Assembly (NCBI GenBank): GCA_013368315.1
Contig: JAACJM010000200.1
Span: 91,787-155,786 of the forward strand
Reading direction: 5' to 3'
Length of the DNA stretch: 64,000 nucleotides
Source: Tetrapyrgos nigripes
Lineage: Eukaryota; Basidiomycota; Agaricomycetes; Agaricales; Campanellaceae
Below the pieces are notes generated by a model. It was not told the origin of the DNA. It did not search any database and saw only the letters and a program-made list of their open reading frames with translations. Position 1 is the stretch's first letter. Each line of letters begins with the position of its first letter. Shown here in pieces: positions 33,351 to 44,869 of this stretch. The translations under genes were made by a program, and so were the position numbers.

Positions 33351-34075
33351 CAGCTACTTTGGAGAGGTATCTACCCTCTGCTGTTGCAAGCTGTACTGAG
33401 GAGACTGAGGTGTGTCTTTCACTGTGCAGCCTCAAACCAGAGATGGGGACAGTCTCCTCTGAGGTCTCTGGGACTCTGAAAATGACACAGGACTCAGCTC
33501 ATGGTCACTGTTGCAAGCAGCAGTGAAGAACTGATCTCTTGTTCAGTTGTTTCTGTGTCATTTGCTTCATGGTCTTAAACCAGAGGTGAGGACAGTCCCA
33601 CTCAAGGACTCTGTCAACTTTTTGGAGTGAATGACACAGGACCTGGCTTGTGGTTGCTGTTGCAAGCAGTGGAGAGGGACTAATGTCTTGTGCAACTGTT
33701 TCTGTGTCATTCCAGTTGGAACCTGAGCCCAGAGGTGGAGACAGCCACTCCCAAGGTCTCTGTCAAGTCTTTGGAGTGAATGAAACAGGACTCAGCTTGT
33801 GGTTGCTGTTGCCAGCAGTGAGCAAGAGACCAATGTCTTGCTCAGGTATTCCTGTGTCATTCAGCTTGGAATCTTGACCCAGAGATGCAGAATGCTACCT
33901 CTGAGGTCTCTGTCAAGTTTTCAGAGCAAATGACACAGGACTTGGCTTGTGGTCACTGTTGTCAGTGGTGAGCAAAGACTGACGCCTTGCTCAGGCATTC
34001 CTGTGTCATTTGCCTTGGGACCTTGACCCAGAGCTGCAGACAGCTGTCTCTGAGGCCCCTGTTAAGTTTTCAGAG
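33351..34075. repeat. CpG-decayed satellite monomers (right part)
   Basis: About five further decayed monomers, for example CCTTGACCCAGAG and GGCTTGTGGTTGCTGTTGC. At about 34076 the sequence returns to the intact, CpG-rich consensus (GAATGACACATTGCTTGGCT then CGCGGTCGCTG) with almost no transition. Confidence 0.85.
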
Positions 34076-35523
34076 CGAATGACACATTGCTTGGCTCGCG
34101 GTCGCTGTTGCCAGCGGTGAGCAGACACCCATGTCTTGCTCGGGCGTTCCTGTGTCATTCGCCTCGAGACCTCGACCCAGAGCTGCAGACAGCCCTCCCT
34201 GAGGTCCCTACCTATATTTTCTACCCAACAGAGCGTCTGTTGGCCGACCTCTGTCATTCGACCCAGGTCCCACGCCCTCGCGTAGCCCTCGTCGCCCCCG
34301 TTCCGGATCCGCCCCCCGCTCGTCGATTGACAGCCGTCTGAGCTCGCCGTCGCCGTCCCGAGCCCCGACCGCTGTCTGGGGTCTGGCCACCTCGTCTCTG
34401 GCCGCGGGCCTTCGGGTCCTGCACTGGAAACGTGCCCGCCCCGCCCCCCGAGGTCCCCGTCTGCTTTTCGGGGCCAGACCCCCAGCGCTCGGCGTGCTGT
34501 CGCCGTCGCGAGCCCCAGCGGCCAGCAGAGCTTGGGCCTCCCGCAGCCGTCTGCGTGTCACTCGCCTCGAAAACTCCGCCCAGAGGAGGGGACCGCCCCC
34601 CTGGAGGTCCCTGTCAAGTTTCCAGAGCGAATGACACATTGCTCGGCTCGCGGTCGCTGTTGCCAGCAGTGAGCAGACACCCACGTCTTGCTCGGGCGTT
34701 CCTGTGTCATTCGCCTCGGAACCTCGACCCAGAGCTGCAGACAGCCCTCCCTGAGGTCCCTGTCAAGTTTTCAGAGCGAATGACACATCGCTTGGCTCGC
34801 GGTCGCTGTTGCCAGCGGTGAGCAGACACCCACGTCTTGCTCGGGCGTTCCTGTGTCATTCGCCTCGGGACCTCGACCCGGAGCTGCAGACATCCCTCCC
34901 TGAGGTCCCTGTCAACTTTCCAGAGCGAATGACACATTGCTCGGCTCGCAGTCGCTGTTGCCAGCGGTGAGCAGACACCCACGTCTTGCTCGGGCGTTCC
35001 TGTGTCATTCGCCTCGGAACCTCGACCCAGAGCTGCAGACAGCCCTCCCTGAGGTCCCTGTCAAGTTTTCAGAGCGAATGACACATCGCTTGGCTCGCGG
35101 TCGCTGTTGCCAGCGGTGAGCAGACACCCACGTCTTGCTCGGGCGTTCCTGTGTCATTCGCCTCGGGACCTCGACCCAGAGCTGCAGACATCCCTCCCTG
35201 AGGTCCCTGTCAAGTTTCCAGAGCGAATGACACACTGCTTGGCTCGCGGTCGCTGTTGCCAGCGGTGAGCAGACACCCACGTCTTGCTCGGGCGTTCCTG
35301 TGTCATTCGCCTCGGGACCTCGACCCAGAGCTGCAGACATCCCTCCCTGAGGTCCCTGTCAAGTTTTCAGAGCGAATGACACATCGCTTGGCTCGCAGTC
35401 GCTGTTGCCAGCGGTGAGCAGACACCCACGTCTTGCTCGGGCGTTCCTGTGTCATTCGCCTTGGGACCTCGACCCAGAGCTGCAGACATCCCTCCCTGAG
35501 GTCCCTGTCAAGTTTCCAGAGCT
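34076..35523. repeat. Second GC-rich satellite array with head unit copy 2
   Basis: Almost one intact monomer (34076-34209), then the head unit (34210-34567, matching 25969-26330), then about six and a half 149-bp monomers ending at 35523 in the middle of a monomer. The repetition of head plus array suggests that the whole 8.24-kb block was tandemly duplicated, or that the head is the array's growth point. Confidence 0.88.
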
Positions 35524-35720
35524 TTAGGGTTATTAGGGACTTCTAGGGTTTGAGTAGGGGTCTACCCTAGGGGGGTAGGGGAGGGGCAGGATTTGGGCAG
35601 GGGAGGGGCAGGATTTGGGCAGGGGAGGGGCAGGATTTGGGTAGGGGAGGGGCAGGGTTTGGTGACAGGGTTTGGTGGCAGGTTTTTGAGAGAGGAGTGG
35701 CAGGGTTTGGAGAGTTACTG
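35524..35720. repeat. Degenerate telomeric and G-rich tract
   Basis: Begins TTTAGGGTTATTAGGGACTT at the satellite edge, then GTAGGGG runs, then three to four copies of a 24-base unit with GGGGAGGGGCAGGATTTGGG (about 35578-35655). Multiple G-runs on one strand make G-quadruplex formation plausible. A similar tract sits at 57978-58170. Confidence 0.8.
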
Positions 35721-35959
35721 GTGGCTTCTTGCAGAGTACTTACCTATTGATAGTATTTTTATTTGTGCAATTGGAGTCTGACACACAGCTGAATGCTCAA
35801 GTCGTTCATGCTGCATGCAGAGTACTTAGATTGATAGTAATTTTTTAATAAGTATATTCTATGATGTATCTACTAGTATATGATCTACAATTTTCATGTC
35901 TACTAGTAGAAACAGTGTAAGCATCCACAAAGATACATAACACTCTGAGTGTCCAAAAA

Positions 35960-37425
35960 AGTACATGACGCTCAAAGCGTTGAGTATAAGTACTTGATAC
36001 TCTAAGTGTCAAGTATGTTTATGTATTTCTCCGGACGCTTTGAGCGTCGAGTCTTTTTTGTGATGCCTTGAGCATCAAGCAATTTTCGTGACGCTTTGAG
36101 CGTCAAGTCTTTTTCGTGATGCCTTGAGCATCAAGTAATTTTTGTGACACTTTGAGCGTCGAGTCTTTTTCATGATGCCTTGAGCATGAAGTAATTTTGT
36201 GACGCTTTGAGCGTCGAGTCTTTTTCATGATGCCTTGAGCATCAAGTAACTTTCGTGACGCTTTGAGCGTCGAGTCTTTTTCGTGATGCCTTGAGCATCA
36301 AGTAACTTTCGTGACACTTTGAGCGTCGAGTCTTTTTCGTGATGCCTTGAGTATCAAGTAATTTTTGTGATGCTTTGAGCGTCAAGTCTTTTTCGTGATG
36401 CCTTGAGCATCAAGTAACTTTTGTGACGCTTTGAGTGTCGAGTCTTTTTTGTGATGCCTTGAGCATCACGTAACTTTCGTGACGCTTTGAGCGTCGAGTC
36501 TTTTTCATGATGCCTTGAGTATCAAGTAATTTTTGTGACGCTTTGAGCATCAAGTCTTTTTCGTGATGCCTTGAGCATCAAGTCTTTTTCGTGACGCTTT
36601 GAGCGTCGAGTCTTTTTCATGATGCCTTGAGCATCAAGTAACTTTCATGACGCTCTGAGCGTCGAGCCTTTTTCATGATGCCTTGAGCATCAAGTAATTT
36701 TTGTGACGCTTTGAGCGTCGAGTCCTTTTTGTGATACCTTGAGCATCAAGTAACTTTCATGACGCTTTGAGCGTCGAGTCTTTTTGGTGATGCCTTGAGC
36801 ATCAAGTAATTTTTGTGACGCTTTGAGTGTCGAGTCTTTCGTGATGCCTTGAGCATCAAGTAATTTTCATGACGCTTTGAGCGTCGAGTCTTTTTCGTGA
36901 TGCCTTAAGCATCAAGTAATTTTTTGTGACGCTTTGAGCGTCAAGTCTTTTTCATGATGCCTTGAGCATCAAGTAATTTTTGTGACGCTTTGAGCGTCGA
37001 GTCTTTTTGGTGATGCCTTGAGCATCAAGTAGTTTTCGTGACGCTTTGAGCGTCGAGTCTTTTTCATGACGCTTTGAGCGTCAAGTCTTTTTCGTGATGC
37101 CTTGAGCATCAAGTAAGTTTTGTGACGCTTTGAGCGTCGAGTCTTTTTCATGACACCGTGGGCGTCCAGTCTTTTTCATGACGCTTTGAGCGTTGAGTCT
37201 TTTTGGTGATGCCTTGAGCATCAAGTAGTTTTCGTGACGCTTTGAGCGTCAAGTCTTTTTCGTGATGCCTTGAGCATCAAGTAAGTTTTGTGACGCTTTG
37301 AGCGTCGAGTCTTTTTCGTGATGCCTTGAGCATCAAGTAACTTTCGTGACGCTTTGAGCGTCGAGTCTTTTTCATGACACCGTGGGCGTCCAGTCTTTTT
37401 CATGACGCTTTGAGCGTCATGACAT
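35960..37425. repeat. 54-bp double-hairpin minisatellite, about 25 copies
   Basis: Each unit carries two hairpin words: GACGCTTTGAGCGTC (arms GACGCT/AGCGTC, loop TTG) and GATGCCTTGAGCATC (arms GATGC/GCATC), joined by GAGTCTTTTTCGT and AAGTAATTTTCGT. Units are 54-55 bases with point changes, many of them C/T or G/A at the CpG inside the arms. Occasional units drop one hairpin. The right border (about 37425) passes into AT-rich sequence with TATATA runs. Confidence 0.93.
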
Positions 37426-38430
37426 ATATAGCGCAATGCTGTCATTAACGTTGACAATATGTGGCTTGACACCGCTAAGTGTCTCCACATCACTTAAAAT
37501 GATCCCGGGGACATTGTCCATTCAATCAATTATTGCCACCATTGCCAGTAACGGCGATCGGCATCTCCCAACACCTCCCCGACAACCAATCAGTACCTCC
37601 CGATACCCCCGACAACTGACCAACGCAGTGCCGCCGCAACTTTTCAAATTCACTTACTCAAATTTATAATATATATACTACTGTACAATTCTACTGTACA
37701 TATAACCGTCCTGACGTGACTTGGAGTGTTAAGTTTTGACGCTCAAAGTGTCAGAATTTACTTGACACTCCTAGTCAAGTTCTGACTTTGTAAGTCTGAA
37801 CTTGACTGTAACTACTGTGCATCAATGAGGCTTTCAGCTTCACAAAGTTCTCAGACACTCACGTTCTACAGACAGCGTTGTGGTGTCTCGAAGTCATCAG
37901 ACCCAAGGTTTCCAACCTTGTCTGGAGGGTTACATTGATGATATTCAAGTTGTACCTAGATACAACGTAGGACGACTTAAGCGTCACAAGTTGTAGCTAG
38001 GTACAACCTACAACGCTTGTGTCGTTGCAATACTTATAGGTTTCTTGGAATACATACACTGTGAACGACCAAGTCGTTCATAGTGTATGTATCCTGCCAA
38101 ACATCTGAACGCCCAAAGCGTTCACTGAAACTTTGGACATCCAGATGTGCACGGACCCAGTGAATGCTTTGGGCGTTCTTATGGTCCGTGCACTTGAGGT
38201 TACAGAGAATGCAATACTGCATGAATGACGTGGTAGATGCAGATGAATAGGACAAAGTAGCCAAATCATAGTAGAAAATGCGTGCCCGACTAAGTCGTTC
38301 ACGCAGTACGCATGTAAATATGTGTAGAGAAATGAGAGTACAAAGAGTGTGAACGACCAAGTCGTTCATGCTGTAAGCATGCTCACAATCTACGACGACT
38401 TAGCGTTGCTGCATGAATCCGCAGACATAC
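37426..38430. other. Non-coding region with scattered hairpin words
   Basis: Contains GACGCTCAAAGTGTC (37738), AACGACCAAGTCGTTC-type words at 38063-38082 and 38350-38370, and a block (38096-38230) that recurs at 40664-40800: CCAAACATCTGAACGCCCAA, a repeat of GCTTTGGGCGT words, GGTCCGTGCACTT, then GAGAATGCAATACTGCATGA. No gene is supported. Confidence 0.6.
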
Positions 38431-38499
38431 ACTGTGACTGACTTTGCTAGCAAACTTCAAGTTTTTTTGCAGAATTGTACATACATACATAGTAACATA

Positions 38500-39640
38500 T
38501 TACTTAGTAGGAATTGGATGTAATAAGGACAGGAGGAGAAATATACATGAAATAGGACAGATAGGGAGTGCTATGGAGTCCATTTTGGGAGTAGAATGTG
38601 TATATGTAAATAAAAAAACGAACGGGCATTGGGTTGGAAAGTTATGGCCCATTGAATAATCAAAAAACGCGAGAGTTGGCAATATCTTATCCGACAGAGA
38701 TCCGGAGGCTTTGAAACCTTGACCACTGGACTCAGGGGGTTGAATAACCCCGGAAATGAGCCTGGGACGAAAAGAATTGGGGTAGAAGGCGAAGAGATCT
38801 TGAGTTCTTAAGGGGGGAGGAGGACAAGGTAGGCATATCGAATGCGGACGACTTCCGGACGCTTTGAAAACACCACCATCAAGTTTTTAGTGTCGAAGAC
38901 CTCTGGAATCGAGTGTTAGAAGAAGAAATTTGGACAGGGTAATGAGGAGGAGTGGAGGTGGTAAGCGGGGACGAGAGGGAACGGCGGCTGGCGGAATAAT
39001 GTTGGATTGGGACAAGTGAGGGGTGCTATGGTATCTATTTAATGAATAGAATACGAGTATTAAAGAATCATAGTGAACGCACCTCCCGTTCCAAAGTTAC
39101 AACCATTTCAAACCTGACAAAACGCGAAAATTCGCGATATCTCATCCGACAGACATTCGAAAGCTTCGAAACCTTGACCACTGGATTCAGAGGGCTCGAA
39201 AACCCCAGAATCCCATCCGGGATGACGGAATATGGGGGGAAGGTCAAAAAGGTGTGTATGTAGTAAGAGGGAAGGGCAGGAGATGGCGGTCAACGAAATG
39301 TTGATGGAATTGGGCAACTCGGGGGTTCTATGTGATCGATTTTATAAGTAGAATAAGACTATAAAGAAATCGGATCGAACACACCTCGCGTTGAGAAGTC
39401 ACAGCCAGTTTTAAAACAGGAAAAAGTCGAAAACAAGCCATATCAAATGCGCACGACATCCAGAGGTTTCGAAAGCATGACGATCAGATTCGGGGTGTTG
39501 AATAAGCCTAGAATCGAGTCCAAGGTAGAGAGATCTGGTGGGAAGGAGGTGCAGGAGTGGATGTAGGATTTCAAATGAGGAGGAGGAGGGCGGGTGATAA
39601 GACAGTTAGAACGATCCAGAGACTGCTGTCTACTGAATAG
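38500..39640. repeat. Degenerate direct repeats of about 300-450 bp
   Basis: Related blocks at about 38690, 38835, 39135 and 39435 share a CATATC/GATATC ... GACATCC ... TTTGAAACCTTGACCACTGGA ... GGGTTGAATAACCC ... ATGGAATCG pattern with considerable divergence. Shorter relatives appear at about 46985 and 47275 (GGAGGGTTGAATAACCCC). Each block is followed by a stretch like GTGCTATGG...GAGTAGAAT. Not coding. Confidence 0.55.
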
Positions 39641-41440
39641 ATAACTAGCTAGAAGAGGATTATAATATAAGGGAGAAGGTGGCAGGAAGACCCAAGCTTG
39701 AAACAGAAGCTGGCAGTGAAATAGGACTGTATTGGTGGATAAGAGAGAATTTGAAGGTGGATGGATGGTACAGGATGTGACGTTGAAGTAGTTGGACCAG
39801 GTAGGATGTATAAGTCTGATTGTGGACTACAGTTCATGAGCTATGTAGCATGTATCATCTAATAAGTATTTTATTGAAGAAGATAAATGTCAGAGACTCT
39901 CAAGTAGTTGAGAGCACATCTGCATCAACTCAAGCATTTGCAACACTCAAGTTGACATGTAATATCAAATACAGGATACAGAATCCAAAGCCTCGACGGT
40001 TTACTTGAGCGTCCAAAACCCTAAACCAGAATGCCGTGCATATCTGTCCACTCACAGATGTCGAGTACTGATTTGATGCAAGTACTTATACTCAATGCTT
40101 TGAGCGTCAGGTACTTTAACATGTATGCACGGACCAAGTAATTTACTTAGTTACTGGTGCAAAGCGTCTGGAGCCGTATTGACGAGAGTAAGGTTGAAAG
40201 AAACTTGAGTCCAAAATAGGAAGGTAGACGCCTTTGGGTTTGTACTTCCTATTTCGGACTCAAAAATATTCCGGCTTCTTTAGTAACCGGTCCCGGTAAC
40301 CCTGGAATGAAGGTGCGTAAGTATGCATAGTGAGTATTCCGCTCACAGCGTTCGTACGCATATTTTTCTGGGATTGACTTACATTGATAGTATTTTTTTT
40401 GTGGAATTGGAGTCCAACTCGCAGCTGGACGCTCAAGTCGTTCATGCTGCGCGCAGAGTACTTATATTGACCTGATTGAGATTTTGAGTAACATGCAGCT
40501 GGACGCTCAAGTCGTTCATGCTGCGTGCACAGTAGTTACATTCATAGTATTCATGTTGTACCTTGATACAACGTGATGACAACTTGAGCATCGCAAGTTG
40601 TAGCTAGGTACAACCTACGACGCTCAAGTCGTTGCAATACTTATAGGTTTTCGTCTCACCTACCAAACATCTGAACGCCCAAAGCGTTCACTGACGCTTT
40701 GGGCGTCCAGATGTGCACGGACCCAGTGAACGCTTTGAGCGTTCTTATGGTCCGTGCACTTATGGCTACAGAGAATGCAATACTGCATGAACGACTTGGT
40801 CGTTCATGCACTAGAGTACTTATAGCGTTTAACTTCATACAACATGAACGACTTACGCGTTCACATTGTATCTCACTTCACAATGTAGACGTAGTACTAG
40901 TACTTATACAACAAACATGAACCACTTACACGCTCACACTTCACGATGTAGATCCAGTACTTACCCAACATGAGGCAGAATCTGAAAACTTAGGATCGTT
41001 CTAATCAAATTCCTGGACACTCTGCATAGGCTATGTACCAGTGAAGCGTGCAAATAAAATTTTTTATTCATCTAAGTACATTGAGTACTACTAAAAACAC
41101 TACTAAAAACAGGAACGGTGGTGAAAGTTATATGATGTGGAATTTGTGAGTATAAAGGAACGGTTGTGGTACTTGGTGGTGGAGAATATGGGACAGGGAA
41201 GAGTGGTAGAGCTGGTGGGGGTAAGTTTCCTTGGAATTTCAGATGAGTACATTGTTTTGTCAATATCTTCTTCAACTCTAATTCGTTTTCGATGGTTAGT
41301 AGTGCGTTATGAAGCGCCAGTAAAGGGGTTTCTGAATATATACCAATGGTTCTAAAAGTCAAGCAAGGTGCATTTAGTAAGGCAAGATGCATATACTGCA
41401 TGTTCAATATCACTTCTCTGACTTGAAGTTGGGTGTCAGA
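39641..41440. other. Non-coding mosaic with hairpin words
   Basis: Holds a GCTGGACGCTCAAGTCGTTC word twice (about 40424 and 40498), the second copy of the 38096 block (40664-40800), and AACGACTTACGCGTTCA near 40851. No gene recognised. Confidence 0.45.
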
Positions 41441-41612
41441 CCCGAGAATCTAGTTCTGACGCTTTGAGCGTCAGACTCTCGCATCTGGTTCTGACGCTCA
41501 AAGCGTCAGTCTCTGACTTGGGTGTCAGACCCGAGAATCTGGTCCTGACGCAGACGCTTTGAGCGTCAGACTCTCGCATCTTGTTCTGACGCTCAAAGTG
41601 TCAGTCTTTAAG
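41441..41612. repeat. Duplicated hairpin block with GACGCTTTGAGCGTC
   Basis: Two copies (about 41441-41510 and 41525-41610) each contain GACGCTTTGAGCGTCAGACT and the opposite orientation GACGCTCAAAGCGTCAGTC, separated by CTCGCATCTGGTT, so each copy is itself a larger inverted repeat. Both are followed by a degenerate copy of the words. Confidence 0.8.
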
Positions 41613-43250
41613 CCATATTCCCGTGGTCATCATGATCATAATGACAGTGGGTATAACGTATAGTGTTCAAATCGATCGGACAGCCTTTATAAGCAAGATT
41701 ACCAGGGAGCGAGGTTTTTTCAGGCTTTGGGACCTTGATCTATCGATTTGGAATGGTCTCGAACCTCAAACCTCTCAGAACACAACAACGCAAAGATTGG
41801 ATCAAAAATCGAGAAGGAAAGAAGGAAAAACGCCGGCTGGACAGTAATTATGCTCTAGCACTTCTGGATGAGCTCGGATTGTCTTAAAACTGCTGCCAAT
41901 CGATTTCGACGCGAATTCTACATAGGATTCACCCCACACAAAGCTATGATCTTAAAAAAGCGAAAGGATTGGTTGAGAAAGTGTATTTTTTACCGTTATA
42001 GCCTCCCTGGAAATGTGACAGTCACGTCCCGACCTCTCTTGTTCTTGAACCGCCATCATCTCTGCACCCAATGGTGCTTCCGACTCTCCCCCGCCTCAAA
42101 CCCCCCATGAGCGATCGGATCACCCAAGGCAAGTGCCCTTCAGTCTTTTGGCCAAGGTGTTGACCAGGTATTCATGTTTATAGGCATTTGTGTCGGATAA
42201 GCCGGTTTGCTGGCTTGTAGTACCGCTCTTTTGAGCGGTTTTCAATTCCAGGAGACCTAAATTGGAATTGGAATTGGAATCAGTGAGTGTCGTTCTTTTT
42301 TCTGTTTTTATTGCTACCGGCGTCTGGATGGGCTCCCTAGATAGATAGGGAGGGTTAGGGAAGGTTATGGAGAGGGATGTGCGAGCGGGGATTTGGATTA
42401 GGATGGGATAGGGCGTGTTTAGAGTCAGGGGCTGGGTTCGGTTATTAGGGTCGGCTTTAAGGTGCGTCGCAGTGGGCCAAGACAATTCTATTGACATGTA
42501 GCCCAGCTCGGTCCCATCTCAGACATACAGCTGGCAATAACGGCCACCCAAGCGGCAATGGTAGGTAAGTCACGAAATTTTGAAATCCTTTTCTCTTCGA
42601 CGCGATGCAACGCGACCTTTGGTGGGGTGTGGATAGCATGGTGACGGTGCAACCCTGTCATGATCTTTCTCGAGGTTCCAAACCTGGACACTGGCAGAAA
42701 TTTGGATTGACAGGCAAGCGATGATCCATGCGTTCCGCAGCCGCCTTTTTCTTGAATGTTTGATTATGAATATTTTATACATAGTTTTCACCGATTCTCT
42801 GCTCGCCAGGTCCACCTCCCGCTTTCAACCACTCCCTTTGCCCGTCCATTTTCGTCTCAAACATAACCGTTACCATCACCGCTCCCTTCACCAACATTGA
42901 TAACGACTCATCCCTCAACTCCTCGGTACGTTATCGGCTATAGGTCTCAAGAAAGGCACAGTGGAGGCCATGAAAGTGATAGAGGGGCATGTGGGTTGGA
43001 TTTGGTAGTAATTCAACGACGATTGAGGGCGGTGCTGCATAAAAGGATGTGGATCCTGACGGCGTGCGGAAATGTGGGATTCGGGGTCTGAGATTTGGAT
43101 TGCGGATTTGGACTTGGTCTTTCTGAGAATAGACGTCGCTGTCGGCACGGGAAGTCATCATTGGGAATAGTATATAGTTAGGCCAATAAAACTTTCTTTT
43201 TTTTTGCAAACACTAACGCAGACTTTAACTGGGGACCGACGAAAAAGACT
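41613..43250. other. No gene supported
   Basis: A stretch at about 42015-42065 (GTGACAGTCACGTCCCGACC onward) resembles the reverse complement of 57600-57650, so it is a dispersed fragment. Short frames on both strands have no recognisable motifs. Confidence 0.4.
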
Positions 43251-43259
43251 GGAGGATGC

Positions 43260-44145
43260 ATGCATAATTACATGGTACATAGTGTACGCAGAGCATCCAG
43301 GACGCTAGCGCACAAGGACAGAGTGGATATGTACTTATAAACTTTTTTCTTTCGGCATGTGTAGTGTTCGCAGAGCGTCCAAGACGCTAGGGCGTAAGGA
43401 CCGAGTGGTTGCAATATATGTCTTGAGTGTATACATATGTGAACAGTATACACAGGATTCGCGCAGCATCCTGGACGCTGTGTACATGTGAACAGTGCGC
43501 ACGGTATTCGTGCAGCGTCCAGGACGCTATCTACCTGGTCTTAGTAAATCATATTTATCTATATGTTGATAGAGTGAAGACAAATGTCAGAATATCTCCC
43601 GAAATCGTCATTCTCTTCATGTATGTCCTTATCTAGTACATAAGTACTCTTTTCCGAAATCAATTATTGCCGGTATTGAAATATGGGTTTTCTGGGTTAG
43701 GTTTCGAGATATGTTCTGACATTTATCTTCGTCAGAGGAAGCAAATAGTTGGGTGGGCTGTGATTGTAGTTGTGAGAGCGAATTTGCAGTGGTGATCGTG
43801 TTTCTAGTGGTGTGATGGGATACGAGGGGTAACGGTGTGTCTGGTAAATTTGGTCGATTGGGTGTTAAAAATATTTGGGGAATTTTTTTGGGACACTATA
43901 TTTCGGACAAGGATTTCACGGCTTGGTCGACAAGACCTAGAGCAAACTTGTTCTTTTCGCGGTCCTACACTCAGAAACTCTGTCCTTACTTATGGCCATA
44001 ATGGCAGTCAATGAATACATAGACGTAGATGTATCTGAATGTCCATGCTGGGAGACCCAAATCTTGACTCACATCTGACCGTCCGAGACGTTCACGCATC
44101 CAAGTGTTCACAGTATTCGGGCAGCATCCTGGACGCTATGTACAT
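43260..44145. repeat. Dispersed GCGTCC.GGACGC hairpin words
   Basis: AGCGTCCAGGACGCT-type words (arms AGCGTCC/GGACGCT with a one-base loop) occur at about 43288, 43374, 43465, 43516 and 44123, in shared contexts such as GTGTACGCAGAGC and GAACAGTATACA. The first two belong to an 86-base direct repeat. Confidence 0.7.
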
Positions 44146-44590
44146 TATCTCAGTACATATATATATATATCCGATCACGCTATCTACATGCTGAACCCTA
44201 CATATTTTATCCAGTGAAGTTCTTTGTATGTGGGTGACTGTACGTAGGTTCAGTACCCCAAGAACAATATCAATACATGTTCTCACCGGCTTGCAAGCGT
44301 CGGTGTGTGTTATACTTTTTATTCTTAGTACCAAGCCTTGTCCAAAACATAGCGTCCAAGAGGTTCCTGAGCTCTATAAGCCTTGCAATGGTATATCCAG
44401 GGTCAAAATATGTGGTATCCCAAGAAATTCCCCAAATCTTTTATACAGCCAATCATTGAACCTTATCAACTTATCAGAGTTCAGACACACAGTTACAGAG
44501 TATCCATGAATGATATTAGGATAATGTCTAGCTCGGAAGTACATAAGACTACTACTTAAAGACAGAAACGGCAGTGAAAATATGAATTGG
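44146..44590. other. No gene supported
   Basis: A TATATATATATATATC run lies near 44158. Nothing else is recognised. Confidence 0.3.
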
Positions 44591-44594
44591 TGTG

Positions 44595-44850
44595 GAATTC
44601 CAAGTCGTTCACGCAATTTTACTCTCATTTATTCTGTGTGAACGACCTGGTTGTTCACGCCTTTTTCTTCTCATTAATTCTGCGTGAACGACTTGGTCAT
44701 TCACGCCTTGTTCCTCATTCATCTGCGTGGACGACCAAGTCATTCACGCCTTTTTTCTCTTATGAATCTGCATGAACGACTTGGTCGTTCATGCGATTTT
44801 ACTCTCATTTATTCTGCGTGAACGACCAATCGTTCATGCTTTTTATGCTC
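44595..44850. repeat. GAACGAC..GTCGTTC hairpin minisatellite
   Basis: Six degenerate units of about 50-60 bases, each holding GTGAACGACCAAGTCGTTCA or its near reverse complement (arms GAACGAC/GTCGTTC, loop CAA or TTG), separated by TTTTACTCTCATTTATTCTG-type spacers. Confidence 0.85.
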
Positions 44851-44869
44851 ATTGGGTGAAAGAGCACAT

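Noticed and set aside
32717..33435. Frames of 150-210 aa (EGTLCQSGCA repeats) on the minus strand
   Set aside because: Translation of the palindromic minisatellite; not supported as a gene.
26191..35340. Dozens of 60-190 aa frames on both strands in the satellite
   Set aside because: They are repeats of the same peptide produced by a 149-bp non-coding monomer; frames end once the period shifts phase, and there are no plausible starts or splice sites.
35960..37425. CRISPR-like array of hairpin repeats
   Set aside because: Eukaryotic context, no unique spacers; the sequence between hairpins is itself repeated, so this is a minisatellite.
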